Shown: positions 1 through 5,640 of the stretch, one piece after another
Numbering within the stretch: the stretch's first letter is position 1
How the letters are laid out: each line of letters opens with the position of its first letter
The notes under the pieces: model-generated
Database searches by the model: none
Seen by the model: only the letters and a program-made list of their open reading frames with translations
Told to the model about the DNA's origin: nothing
NCBI GenBank assembly: GCA_031255695.1
Contig: JAIRSA010000117.1
Span: forward strand, 1 to 7,150
From: Eubacteriales Family XIII. Incertae Sedis bacterium
GTDB lineage: Bacteria; Bacillota; Clostridia; Peptostreptococcales; Anaerovoracaceae
Length of the DNA: 7,150 nt
Reading direction: 5' to 3'
Position numbers and translations under genes: made by a program

Positions 1-1
1 G

Positions 2-115
2 ATCATTGAGGAGCACAAGGGCAGCATAGAGATCGAGAGCAAGGAGAGGAAGGGCACACGGGTGATGGTGACATTGCCGCTGCCGCCCATCAGAGGGAAG
101 AAGAATATTGTGTAA
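2..115 (+). CDS. sensor histidine kinase, C-terminal end only (partial)
   Basis: The open frame enters from the left edge and stops with TAA at 113-115, giving 37 visible residues. The peptide begins IIEEHKGSIEIESK and continues through KGTRVMVTLPLP, which is the usual end of a histidine kinase ATP-binding (HATPase_c) domain: the last helix and EH.G.I...S..G.GT.V.V.LP strands. The sensor and dimerisation parts lie outside the window, so the signal it senses cannot be told. In the family, this domain binds ATP and phosphorylates a conserved histidine, then passes phosphate to a response regulator. An HPt gene follows about 300 bases downstream on the same strand, and a REC/HD-GYP regulator is encoded opposite. 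These are plausible partners, but pairing is inferred from position only. Confidence 0.85.
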   Translation: MIEEHKGSIEIESKERKGTRVMVTLPLPPIRGKKNIV

Positions 116-412
116 CTGACCGGCGGGTTGCCTGGTTGTTGGGCCGGCGGGCTGCCTGGCGGGTGCCGTCATGCCGAAGGGCGCAGGGGTTATGACTATT
201 TCGGAGATAATCCTGCAAGTATTATTAAAAAAATATATAACATAATCCAAATTTGTGTTATCATTATAGTACGAGACTGTGTTATGCAGAGAAGGGGAAA
301 TTGCCATACTGTCTGGCGGGGCTTTGCAAGGAGGAGGATGCGGCGGCAGGCCTGCCGCGAAGGCCCCATGGTTTATCCGGCGGACAGTATCGGTGCCAGA
401 AAGGAAAAGGGA
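116..412. other. intergenic gap: GC-rich repeat, then AT-rich promoter-like stretch
   Basis: I see no convincing gene between the kinase stop and the HPt start. The first 50 bases are GC-rich and hold a 16-bp near-exact direct repeat. Positions 205-275 are strikingly AT-rich for this genome, with T/A runs around 221-246 and a TATAGT at 265-270, so transcription of the HPt gene may begin here. No good -35 box at 16-18 bp spacing was found for any candidate -10, so I do not call a specific promoter. An AAGGAGG at 328-334 precedes an in-frame ATG at 338, but the 3-bp gap is too short for a normal start. Confidence 0.4.
120..159. repeat. 16-bp direct repeat, two copies
   Basis: CCGGCGGGTTGCCTGG at 120-135 recurs as CCGGCGGGCTGCCTGG at 144-159 (15 of 16 identical, 24-bp period). 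It starts five bases after the kinase stop codon. It could be a trace of strand slippage in GC-rich DNA; no function is evident. Confidence 0.6.
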
Positions 413-796
413 ATGAATATTGCGGAACTAACCGGCAGCGGCCTGTTGCCATTGGATTTTAGCGAGTATGTTGATGCAGGCGAAGGCATAAAAAGGGTTG
501 CCGGCAACCAGGGGATCTATGTGAGGCTTCTTAAATCGTATCTGTCGAGTCAGGAATTCGACAAGCTGAAAGAGCAGGCAGCCAGCGGCGATATCGGTGC
601 CGCCGCCGCGACCGCGCACGGGATCAAGGGGATCGCGGGCAATCTGTCGCTTGCCAGGCTCTACAATACCACCATAGAGTTCGAGGGGCAGCTGAAACAA
701 GGCGCCTTCGGGCAAGAAACGAGCGAACTTTTTTTCCAGGCCCACGAAAAGACAAAGGAGTACGTAGGGCTGCTGATAGAAAAGCTGGAAAGCTAA
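413..796 (+). CDS. stand-alone HPt (histidine phosphotransfer) domain protein
   Basis: The 127-residue product is close to the size of a single four-helix HPt domain. The hallmark is at residues 68-85: AHGIKGIAGNLSLARLYN, matching the AHxLKGxAxxLGxxxL motif, with His69 the expected phospho-acceptor. A preceding helix (GNQGIYVRLLKSYL, about 31-44) and a following one (EFEGQLKQG) fit the bundle. Such proteins relay phosphate between the receiver domain of a hybrid kinase and a final response regulator. The 3' end of a kinase lies upstream and a REC/HD-GYP regulator is encoded on the opposite strand, so a phosphorelay is likely but unproven. The start at 413 has AAAGGA about 8 bases upstream and fits the domain boundary. 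The frame stays open upstream (ATGs at 338 and 368), but those residues are Arg/Cys-rich and unlike HPt. No other catalytic domain is present. Confidence 0.85.
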   Translation: MNIAELTGSGLLPLDFSEYVDAGEGIKRVAGNQGIYVRLLKSYLSSQEFDKLKEQAASGDIGAAAATAHGIKGIAGNLSLARLYNTTIEFEGQLKQGAFGQETSELFFQAHEKTKEYVGLLIEKLES

Positions 797-798
797 CC

Positions 799-813
799 GG
801 GGCATGCGGCCCC
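799..813. other. small GC hairpin just after the HPt stop codon
   Basis: GGGGC (799-803) pairs with GCCCC (809-813) around ATGCG, three bases after the HPt TAA. A second small stem, GCCGG/CCGGC (829-833 and 838-842), is followed by only three T. Neither has a real T-tract, so they are at best weak transcription end signals. Confidence 0.3.
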
Positions 814-889
814 TGACTAGATAAATATGCCGGCGGTCCGGCTTTGCCGCGCGGGCTGTTTTTGTGCGCCCTGCGAAGATGCGGGGAGC

Positions 890-952
890 GGCATTGATTT
901 AGAACAAATGCGGGCAGAGAGAAGGGCGGCCAAGTATGAACCTAATGGTTGA
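890..952 (+). pseudogene. possible tail of a lost antitoxin overlapping the PIN relic start
   Basis: This frame encodes GIDLEQMRAERRAAKYEPNG and stops with TGA at 950-952, overlapping the start of the PIN relic (936) by 17 bases. A charged helical tail ending in ..AERRAAKYE.. and a stop overlapping the toxin start are what the 3' end of a type II antitoxin gene would look like. The upstream part of the frame (open from ATG 827) reads as a Cys-rich peptide with no DNA-binding fold, so the antitoxin N-terminus is absent. This is a suggestion from position and composition, not a family match. Confidence 0.25.
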
Positions 953-1079
953 CACAAATGTCGTACTGGATGATATTCTTGGGCGTGTCCCAAATTCGGA
1001 AAACACACGAAAAATCAGCCCGGCCGATTTTCTCGTGCAGTTTGGATATACATTTACGATGGAGAAAGAGGGGAAATAG
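936..1079 (+). pseudogene. internally deleted PIN-domain (VapC-like) toxin relic
   Basis: A 47-codon frame (ATG 936, TAG 1077-1079) begins MNLMVDTNVVLDDILGR, the typical first strand and helix of a PIN-domain RNase toxin, with the first catalytic Asp in the VDTN motif (residue 6) and a second acidic pair at DD (12-13). Family members run to roughly 130-145 residues. Here, after about residue 26, the sequence passes directly to KISPADFLVQFGY, which resembles the closing ..I.SPEEFL.. segment of PIN_3-type proteins. The simplest reading is an in-frame loss of about 80-100 central residues, including the other active-site acids, leaving a non-functional remnant. No strong ribosome binding site precedes the ATG. 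It sits between convergent signalling genes. The N-terminal match is convincing; the C-terminal match is weaker. Confidence 0.6.
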
Positions 1080-1080
1080 A

Positions 1081-1103
1081 TCCGGCAGCTGGCAACTGCC
1101 GGA
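1081..1103 (-). terminator. hairpin, probable weak terminator of the REC/HD-GYP gene
   Basis: TCCGGCAG (1081-1088) and CTGCCGGA (1096-1103) form a perfect 8-bp stem with a 7-nt loop. It lies 20 bases past the stop of the minus-strand gene. Read on the minus strand the stem is followed by TCTATTTC, a short T-rich stretch; on the plus strand it is followed by GTACGCC. It therefore fits termination of minus-strand transcripts better, though the T-tract is poor. Confidence 0.5.
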
Positions 1104-1123
1104 GTACGCCCGCCGCCGCAGGT

Positions 1124-2683
1124 CTATGGCGTGTCGGCGGGTTCCTCTATGCGGGCCAGGCGGCCGATGTAGCCGGTTTTCTCGTCACTGCCCTCGCTGT
1201 CGAACAGCGCCTGGACATCTAGGCTGAATGCCTCCGGCGCACCTGAAGCGCACATGATGGGCAGGGCGAAAGAGCATCTTGGCTTCCGCAAGTCGAGCTT
1301 CATGAGCTCATTCAGCAGCTTTTCCTTGCCGTCCTGGCTGATTATAGGGCTGCTCAGCAGCGAGGCGCGGAAGCCCTTTATCTCATTGTCCAGTGAAAAC
1401 AGCTCGACAAACCTGGCAGAAAAACGCACAGTGTCTGTAAGGCTGTCATAGTCGAATATAATGTCGCCCGTAAGCTCTTCGAGCGCACGCGTCTTGGCGC
1501 GCTCGCGCCACAGCAGCTCCACCGTGCGCCCGGACAGCACGCCGTCGTCCACGGCGACGCTGCCGAAACTCCTGGGCGAGTGGCTGATGGTCATGGGCTC
1601 GGAATTTCTGTTTATTATCTCGGCGTCCAGGAAGTCCGACGCAGTCTGCTCAAAAGTGGACAGCAGCTCTGGATTGAAGACGCCGCATTCGCCGTTGAGT
1701 ATCATGCTCACCGCCACGTCGTGCGGGAACGCGGGCTTGTAAACCCGGTCGCTGGTAAGCGCGTCATAGACGTCGGCGAGCGACACAACTTGGGCCCAGA
1801 CAGGTATTTCGTCCCCCTGCAGGCCGTCCGGGTAGCCGCGCCCGTCCCAGCGTTCATGATGCCAGCGGCAGATCTCATAGCAATATTTGTAATAGGCCAG
1901 GTCGCCTGTGAAGTTAATGCTCTTCAGGATATCGCAGCCCTTCGTCGTGTGGGTCTTCATTACCTCGAATTCTTCCGGCGTCAGCCTGCCGGGCTTCAGA
2001 AGGACGGCGTCGGCTATCGCGATCTTGCCGATGTCGTGCATCGCAGAAGCGCTGGCTATCGTGTCGATTTCCTCGGCGGGCATGCGGTATTTCTCGCTCT
2101 GCCCCGCGAGCGTCTCAAGCAGAATCTTGCTGAGGGCCCGTATGCGGCGGATGTGCTGCCCCGATTCCTGGTTCCTGAACTCGACCGCAGTGCTGAGCGC
2201 GTCAATAATGAAGGTGTTGGACATCTTCAGCTTTTCGTTCTGGAGCTCCAGGGCATCCATCTGCCGCTCAACCATATCCTCAAGATAGAATTTGTGCAGG
2301 AACAGATCCACGGTATTCTGCACACGCCGCCGGACAATGTCGGGGTTGAAAGGCTTGTTGATAATATCGACGACCCCCATGGAATAGCCCTTCAGCGCCT
2401 TTTCCTCGTCGCTCTCCGCAGTGATCATTATTACGGGCATGTCGTCGATGATCTTTGTCTGGATCATGTGTTTCAGGACTTCAAAGCCATCCATGACAGG
2501 CATGACGATATCAAGAAGCACCACGGCAATGGAATTAGAGCCGTATTTTTCGATAAGGGCAAGCGCCGCTTTGCCGTTTTCCGCTTCAAGCACGTTATAT
2601 TGTTCATGGAACAGCTCATATAGAATCGCCCTGTTAATTTCAATATCGTCAACGATCAACATGTTCCTGCGATTCGAACTCAT
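1124..2683 (-). CDS. response regulator with REC, HD-GYP and C-terminal PAS-like domain
   Basis: The 519-residue product is probably a c-di-GMP phosphodiesterase controlled by phosphorylation. REC domain, about 7-125: acidic pair D12-D13, phospho-acceptor D58 (LLDIVMP), T88 and K110 (NKPF). A short helical linker (130-155) leads to an HD-GYP domain at about 157-350: ESGQH (173-177), HDIGK (216-220), H245, HHERWDGRGYP (275-285) and LADVYDAL (302-309). E173, H177, H216, D217, H245, H275, H276 and D304 match, as I recall it, the ligand set of trinuclear-metal HD-GYP enzymes such as PmGH, so it should be active. Residues about 405-512 (TGDIIFDYDSLTDTVRFS...) resemble a PAS_3-like domain. The start at 2683 is chosen because AAGGGG lies 6 bases upstream and the REC domain begins at once; an in-frame ATG at 2704 lacks a ribosome binding site. 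A promoter lies at 2767-2795. No DNA-binding or GGDEF domain is present. The HPt and kinase genes facing it are likely partners. Confidence 0.93.
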   Translation of the reverse strand: MSSNRRNMLIVDDIEINRAILYELFHEQYNVLEAENGKAALALIEKYGSNSIAVVLLDIVMPVMDGFEVLKHMIQTKIIDDMPVIMITAESDEEKALKGYSMGVVDIINKPFNPDIVRRRVQNTVDLFLHKFYLEDMVERQMDALELQNEKLKMSNTFIIDALSTAVEFRNQESGQHIRRIRALSKILLETLAGQSEKYRMPAEEIDTIASASAMHDIGKIAIADAVLLKPGRLTPEEFEVMKTHTTKGCDILKSINFTGDLAYYKYCYEICRWHHERWDGRGYPDGLQGDEIPVWAQVVSLADVYDALTSDRVYKPAFPHDVAVSMILNGECGVFNPELLSTFEQTASDFLDAEIINRNSEPMTISHSPRSFGSVAVDDGVLSGRTVELLWRERAKTRALEELTGDIIFDYDSLTDTVRFSARFVELFSLDNEIKGFRASLLSSPIISQDGKEKLLNELMKLDLRKPRCSFALPIMCASGAPEAFSLDVQALFDSEGSDEKTGYIGRLARIEEPADTP

Positions 2684-3057
2684 GAATAACCCCTTCCCAT
2701 TCATTGCTACGCCGAACGGCACATGCCGACAGCGCTGGATGGATTTGCGCACAAGCGCTATACTTCATTTTACACTAATAGCCGTGCAAATGCAAAGATT
2801 TTAATCATTTTTGGAATCAATTTTAAAATAAACCGGAAAAGCCCTTAAAAGCAACGATGGACGATAACAGGGCGGAGCTTCCTGTAATATGGCCGCCGCT
2901 GCGGGCAGAACCGCTCTCCGGCTGTGCCGGGAAATGGCTAAACGCAGCCGTTGCGGGCGGGACAGGGGATCGGGCGCTGCCTGGGGCAATCGTTCTGACC
3001 GGGGCCTGGATAGGGGCTGTGACAGAAGGTCTGCGGCAATGCCCCCGATAGGTCCGG
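2684..3057. other. intergenic gap between ksgA and the HD-GYP gene
   Basis: Positions 2684-2760 form the likely 5' leader of the HD-GYP transcript. On the minus strand it holds GCGC-TTGT-GCGC and CGGC-ATGT-GCCG mini-stems, but I recognise no c-di-GMP riboswitch core. Positions 2796-2850 are AT-rich and hold a palindromic ATTTTAAAAT (2820-2829). Positions 2850-3057 are GC-rich. Short open frames there (for example plus strand 2857-3051, 64 codons) have no good ribosome binding site or family resemblance. No terminator with a clear T-tract was found for ksgA. Confidence 0.5.
2767..2795 (-). promoter_or_regulatory. sigma-A-type promoter of the REC/HD-GYP gene
   Basis: On the minus strand, TTGCAT (2790-2795) and TAAAAT (2767-2772) are separated by exactly 17 bp, close to the TTGACA/TATAAT consensus. 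Transcription would start near 2760, leaving about a 77-nt leader before the ATG at 2683. The gene thus looks transcribed on its own rather than with ksgA upstream. Confidence 0.65.
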
Positions 3058-4092
3058 CTAGGGCCGGGTGCTCGCCTGAAGCAGGCAGATAGCGTCCGCT
3101 ACCGCCGCGATTTCTTGAAGCCCTAGCGTCTCCGCCCGGCGCATGGGGCTGATCCCCGCTGCTTCGAGGGCCTTCCCTATCTCGCCTTTCGAGAGGCCGG
3201 CCAGGCCCGTGAGCGAATTCAGCAATGTCTTGCGCCTTTGCCCGAAGCCTGCCCGGACGACGGCGAAGAACATCCTGTCGCTTATGGGCCTGGCCGCGTG
3301 CCCCTTGTGTATGTCGAGCCGTATGACGGAGGAATCCACATTTGGGCGGGGCACGAACACCTCGCGCGACACGCTCATGGCCATATGCGGCTGGCAGTAG
3401 AAGCTGACTGCGGCGCTGACCGCGCCGCATCCGGGCGTGCCTGGGGGGGCGCAGATGCGCGCGGCCGCCTCCTTTTGGAGCATGAAGGTCATGCTGTCCG
3501 CCGCCACGCCGTCCTCAAGGAGCTTCATGACGATAGGGTTGGTGATGTAGTAGGGCAGGTTGCCGATGATCTTCACCGGCGTGGGCGTGCCGGCCAGGGC
3601 CGACTGGGGAGGGCCTACGGCATGGGCCATGATGCCTTCGGGGACCGTGTCTGGCGTGGGCGTGCCGGCCAGGGCCGACTGGGGAGGGCCTGCGGCATGG
3701 GCCATGATGCCTTCGGGGGCCGTGTCTGGCGCGGGCGTGCCGGCCGCCAGCGCATCTGCTATGACGGCGTTTACGTCCGTCTTCAGGATATCGGCATTGA
3801 TCAGGCGGATATTGCCGTATCCGGCCAGGTTTTCCTCAAGGATGGGCATGAGGCGCCTGTCGATCTCTATCGCCACGACCAAGCCGGCCTTCTCGGCGGC
3901 CGCAGCTGTCAGGACGCCCATGCCAGGGCCGATCTCGATGACCAGATCGCCCGCCTCTATGCCGGCGCAGCCTACGATGCGATCGATGGTATTTTTGTCG
4001 GCCAGGAAGTTCTGGCCGAGGCTCTTGGCGGCAGTGAAGCCGTAGCGCCGCTGGATGTCCGATATGACGGAGGGCGAATACAGCCTATCCAT
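3058..4092 (-). CDS. ksgA: 16S rRNA adenine(1518/1519) N6-dimethyltransferase, with repeat insertion
   Basis: KsgA (RsmA) uses S-adenosylmethionine to dimethylate two adjacent adenines near the 3' end of 16S rRNA, a late check in small-subunit assembly; its loss gives kasugamycin resistance. Seen: SLGQNFL (24-30), the SAM loop EIGPGMGVLT (53-62), acidic EID (76-78), NAD (99-101), catalytic NLPYY (178-182), FVPRPNVDSSV (246-256) and the C-terminal helical domain with GFGQRRKTLLNSL (282-294). The 344 residues exceed the usual 270-295 because residues 117-172 are an inserted Ala/Pro/Gly-rich tandem repeat between the strand after NAD and the NLPYY motif. Without it the protein would be about 288 residues. 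All catalytic motifs are intact, so the insert probably forms a surface loop. The start overlaps the end of rnmV by 8 bp, which suggests translational coupling; the gene has no strong ribosome binding site of its own. Confidence 0.95.
   Translation of the reverse strand: MDRLYSPSVISDIQRRYGFTAAKSLGQNFLADKNTIDRIVGCAGIEAGDLVIEIGPGMGVLTAAAAEKAGLVVAIEIDRRLMPILEENLAGYGNIRLINADILKTDVNAVIADALAAGTPAPDTAPEGIMAHAAGPPQSALAGTPTPDTVPEGIMAHAVGPPQSALAGTPTPVKIIGNLPYYITNPIVMKLLEDGVAADSMTFMLQKEAAARICAPPGTPGCGAVSAAVSFYCQPHMAMSVSREVFVPRPNVDSSVIRLDIHKGHAARPISDRMFFAVVRAGFGQRRKTLLNSLTGLAGLSKGEIGKALEAAGISPMRRAETLGLQEIAAVADAICLLQASTRP
3577..3744 (-). repeat. 75-bp in-frame tandem repeat inside ksgA (2.2 copies)
   Basis: Two full 75-bp units (3670-3744 and 3595-3669) differ at only three positions, and an 18-bp partial third follows (3577-3594). 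Each full unit encodes 25 residues of the type AGTPxPDTxPEGIMAHAxGP plus PQSAL (protein residues 117-141 and 142-166, partial to 172). The unit length is a multiple of three and contains no stop in this frame. The high identity points to recent duplication. Each unit contains a CATGG-G-CCATG palindrome. Confidence 0.95.
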
Positions 4093-4726
4093 CGGATGGC
4101 CGCCTGTTTTGATCCGCGCCGCTGTTCTGGGGCCTGCCCTGGCTGAGGGCCTTCAGGGCCTGCTCAAATTCCGCGCGGCTCACCCCGAACATGTTCAGCC
4201 TTTTCAAAAATGCCTTGGCATTGCCGTAGCCGATGCCTAGCAGCCGCCCCAGCTCGCCGCGCCGCGAGGCTGCGCCGTCGCCGCCGGCAAGCCCGTTGGA
4301 GATGATGTCCAAGTGGGTGAATTCGCGGGATGGCGCCATGAGCGCCGGCCTGGCGCTCTGCAGCGCGGCAATGATGTCGGAGGGCTTCGCGTTTTCTACC
4401 CCGATGTCGCCATCCTTGAGCGCCGCGTCCATCGGGAGCCAGGCATGCTTCGCTTCGGGGAAGCGCCGCCCAAGCCTTTCCCTGATCCTCTCGCCCGCAT
4501 GGTCGGGATCCGTAAATATAAGTATGCCGCGCGTCTGGGCGGCCTTTTCTATATGCGCCATGATGGCCGCATTGATGCCGAAGCCGCTTGTGGCGACGGT
4601 GTCTGCGCCGCAGGCCGCCTTCACGGCCATTTCGTCATTCCTGCCTTCCACAACGACTATTTCTTTTATCATAAGGGCCTGGGCCGCGCCCTGCGGCGCG
4701 TCTGCCATTCTTCCGACTTTGTCCAT
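4085..4726 (-). CDS. rnmV: ribonuclease M5 (5S rRNA maturation)
   Basis: RNase M5 cuts the 5S rRNA precursor on both sides to give mature ends, in the cytoplasm, in low-GC Gram-positives and relatives. The Toprim domain is plain: KEIVVVEGRND (residues 21-31, catalytic Glu27), TSGFGIN (46-52), and ILIFTDPDHAGERIR (68-82) with Asp73 and Asp75. GVENA (109-113) and the C-terminal LGIGYGNAKAFLKRLNMFGVSRAEF (163-187), a family-typical helical region, follow. Location directly before ksgA is the standard arrangement. The start is uncertain. M1 (4726) has AGGCAGG just upstream at short spacing; family alignment favours M19 (4672, MIKEIVVVEGRND), giving 195 residues, close to the usual ~190, but it has no ribosome binding site. 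The last 20 residues are a hydrophilic tail. A tatD gene, often next to this pair in Bacillota, is not present. Confidence 0.93.
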   Translation of the reverse strand: MDKVGRMADAPQGAAQALMIKEIVVVEGRNDEMAVKAACGADTVATSGFGINAAIMAHIEKAAQTRGILIFTDPDHAGERIRERLGRRFPEAKHAWLPMDAALKDGDIGVENAKPSDIIAALQSARPALMAPSREFTHLDIISNGLAGGDGAASRRGELGRLLGIGYGNAKAFLKRLNMFGVSRAEFEQALKALSQGRPQNSGADQNRRPSDG

Positions 4727-4744
4727 ATGCCTGCCTGATTCCGT

Positions 4745-4793
4745 ATATTGTTCTCCGAATTAAAATGCAGCTAATACTGTTCTCCGACTAAAA
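4745..4793. repeat. pair of ~20-bp direct repeats upstream of rnmV
   Basis: ATATTGTTCTCCGAATTAAA (from 4745, extending to 4765) recurs as ATACTGTTCTCCGACTAAAA (4774-4793), with a 29-bp offset. On the minus strand, the direction of rnmV, the shared core is TCGGAGAACA followed by an AT-rich step. It lies 19-67 bp before the rnmV start at 4726, so tandem protein-binding sites or duplicated promoter elements are possible. I find no good -35/-10 pair in it. Confidence 0.65.
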
Positions 4794-4832
4794 CGTGGAT
4801 GGGATTTGCGCGATGATTTGCCGTCCGGCGAG

Positions 4833-5012
4833 GGGCAGGCAGCCGATCGCCGCCGTCTGTGCCTGCCGTCTTTGGGCTTGTGAGCCTTTTGCCGGGTGCC
4901 CGCGTTCGCTTGCCGCGCGCCGCAGCGCCGCAGGCTGCGGTGTGGGCATGCTGCCGTTACGCCGGGCGCCTCCGGGCAGGCAGCTACTCGCCGCCGTCCG
5001 TGCCCGCCGGCT
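4833..5012. repeat. 39-bp imperfect direct repeat, one copy at the divIC 3' end
   Basis: 4833-4871 and 4974-5012 align without gaps at 33 of 39 positions, with an offset of 141 bp (47 codons). The right copy spans the divIC stop codon: on the minus strand it encodes AGTDGGE-stop. The left copy in the same frame would read AGTDGGDRLPAP with the stop lost. In the left copy GGCAGGCA (4834-4841) and TGCCTGCC (4860-4867) form a perfect 8-bp stem around 18 nt, without a T-tract. The DNA between the copies is GC-rich with no recognisable gene. Confidence 0.6.
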
Positions 5013-5553
5013 GTGTGCCTGCGCCGTCCGTGCTGTCCGTGCCGTCCTGCATGACATAGAGCAGCTCGCCGGGCTTTACCATCCGGAGCCTTGTCCTGGC
5101 CTCCTGCTCGATGTAAGCGGGGTCATTGATGTACTCCAGCTCGGATTCTAGGCGATCGCGCGTATCCAGCGCCTTGCGGTACTCCTCTTTCGCCATGTCG
5201 AGCTCGGCGTCCAATGTGGCGATGCGCACCACGAAATATGCGGCTATGGCGATCACGACCAAGAAAAAGGGAAGGTACATTTTCCGTAGGACGCTGGGGT
5301 GCCTCTTGCGTTTTGCCGCCGAGCCCGCCTGCGCACTGCCATCTGCCGCAATGCCCCGTACGGCGCCCTGCCCTGCGCCATTCGCGGCCGCCCCCCGCGC
5401 ACTGGTGCGCTTGGCGGCCTTCCCGCCGGCGCTGCCAGGCTTTGCGCCGTCTTGCGCCCGTGCCCGCGCCCGCCGTTTCCTGCGGGATTTCCGTGCTTCT
5501 TCGAGGCTTATGACTTGCCCATTATTCTTTTTTTTCCCGGCTTTTTTCGCCAT
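4984..5553 (-). CDS. divIC: DivIC/FtsB-like septum formation initiator protein
   Basis: The 189-residue product has the layout of a small bitopic divisome protein. A basic cytoplasmic N-terminus (KKAGKKK, ISLEEARKSRRKRRARARA) is followed by an Ala/Gly-rich low-complexity stretch (about 36-85), one membrane span (about 93-113, YLPFFLVVIAIAAYFVVRI) and a coiled coil outside the cell (about 114-142). Then comes the family signature NDPAYIEQEARTRLRMVKPGELLYV (143-167) and a Gly/Thr/Asp tail. DivIC works with FtsL and DivIB/FtsQ to recruit and activate septal peptidoglycan synthesis. Family proteins are usually 90-130 residues; the excess is the long N-terminal tail. The start at 5553 is supported by GGAGG five bases upstream and a promoter at 5586-5614. 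The frame is open upstream to 5913, but that part crosses the promoter and repeat array. FtsB-like paralogues cannot be fully excluded. Confidence 0.88.
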   Translation of the reverse strand: MAKKAGKKKNNGQVISLEEARKSRRKRRARARAQDGAKPGSAGGKAAKRTSARGAAANGAGQGAVRGIAADGSAQAGSAAKRKRHPSVLRKMYLPFFLVVIAIAAYFVVRIATLDAELDMAKEEYRKALDTRDRLESELEYINDPAYIEQEARTRLRMVKPGELLYVMQDGTDSTDGAGTQPAGTDGGE

Positions 5554-5585
5554 TACAACCTCCGCCCGAATACTTCTCACTCCTG

Positions 5586-5614
5586 ATTCTACCACAGTTT
5601 TGCCAAAGTTACAA
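5586..5614 (-). promoter_or_regulatory. sigma-A-type promoter of divIC
   Basis: On the minus strand TTGTAA (5609-5614) and TAGAAT (5586-5591) stand 17 bp apart. Transcription would start near 5579, leaving about 26 nt before the ATG with GGAGG inside. The spacing and short leader make this a convincing housekeeping promoter. Confidence 0.75.
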
Positions 5615-5625
5615 ATCTCAGATTT
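5613..5625. promoter_or_regulatory. 13-bp palindrome overlapping the divIC -35 box
   Basis: AAATCT-C-AGATTT is a perfect inverted repeat with one central base. Its first two bases lie in the divIC -35 hexamer (5609-5614). The half-site AAATCT is shared with the repeat array that follows, and an imperfect version (AAATCCCAGATCT) occurs at 5694-5706. It could be an operator. Confidence 0.4.
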
Positions 5626-5640
5626 CATTTTTACGTTTAC

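Noticed and set aside
128..412. N-terminal extension of the HPt protein
   Set aside because: The extra residues are Gly/Cys/Arg-rich, cross an AT-rich promoter-like region, and the extension has no well-spaced ribosome binding site.
1580..2623. Long plus-strand open frame (347 codons) opposite the HD-GYP gene
   Set aside because: It mirrors a gene with complete REC and HD-GYP motifs, has no recognisable domain or ribosome binding site, and is explained by GC-rich codon use on the other strand.
2684..2760. c-di-GMP riboswitch in the leader of the HD-GYP gene
   Set aside because: Small stems are present, but the conserved core of GEMM-type riboswitches was not seen, and 77 nt is short for one plus an expression platform.
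2857..3051. Plus-strand 64-codon frame in the ksgA/HD-GYP gap
   Set aside because: No ribosome binding site, no family resemblance and composition like other chance frames in GC-rich DNA.
3238..4146. Plus-strand open frame (302 codons) opposite ksgA
   Set aside because: Shadow of ksgA; its repeats merely mirror the ksgA tandem repeat.
4788..5057. Minus-strand 89-codon Arg/Ala-rich frame between rnmV and divIC
   Set aside because: It overlaps the divIC 3' end in another frame, lacks a start signal, and its internal similarity only reflects the 39-bp DNA repeat.
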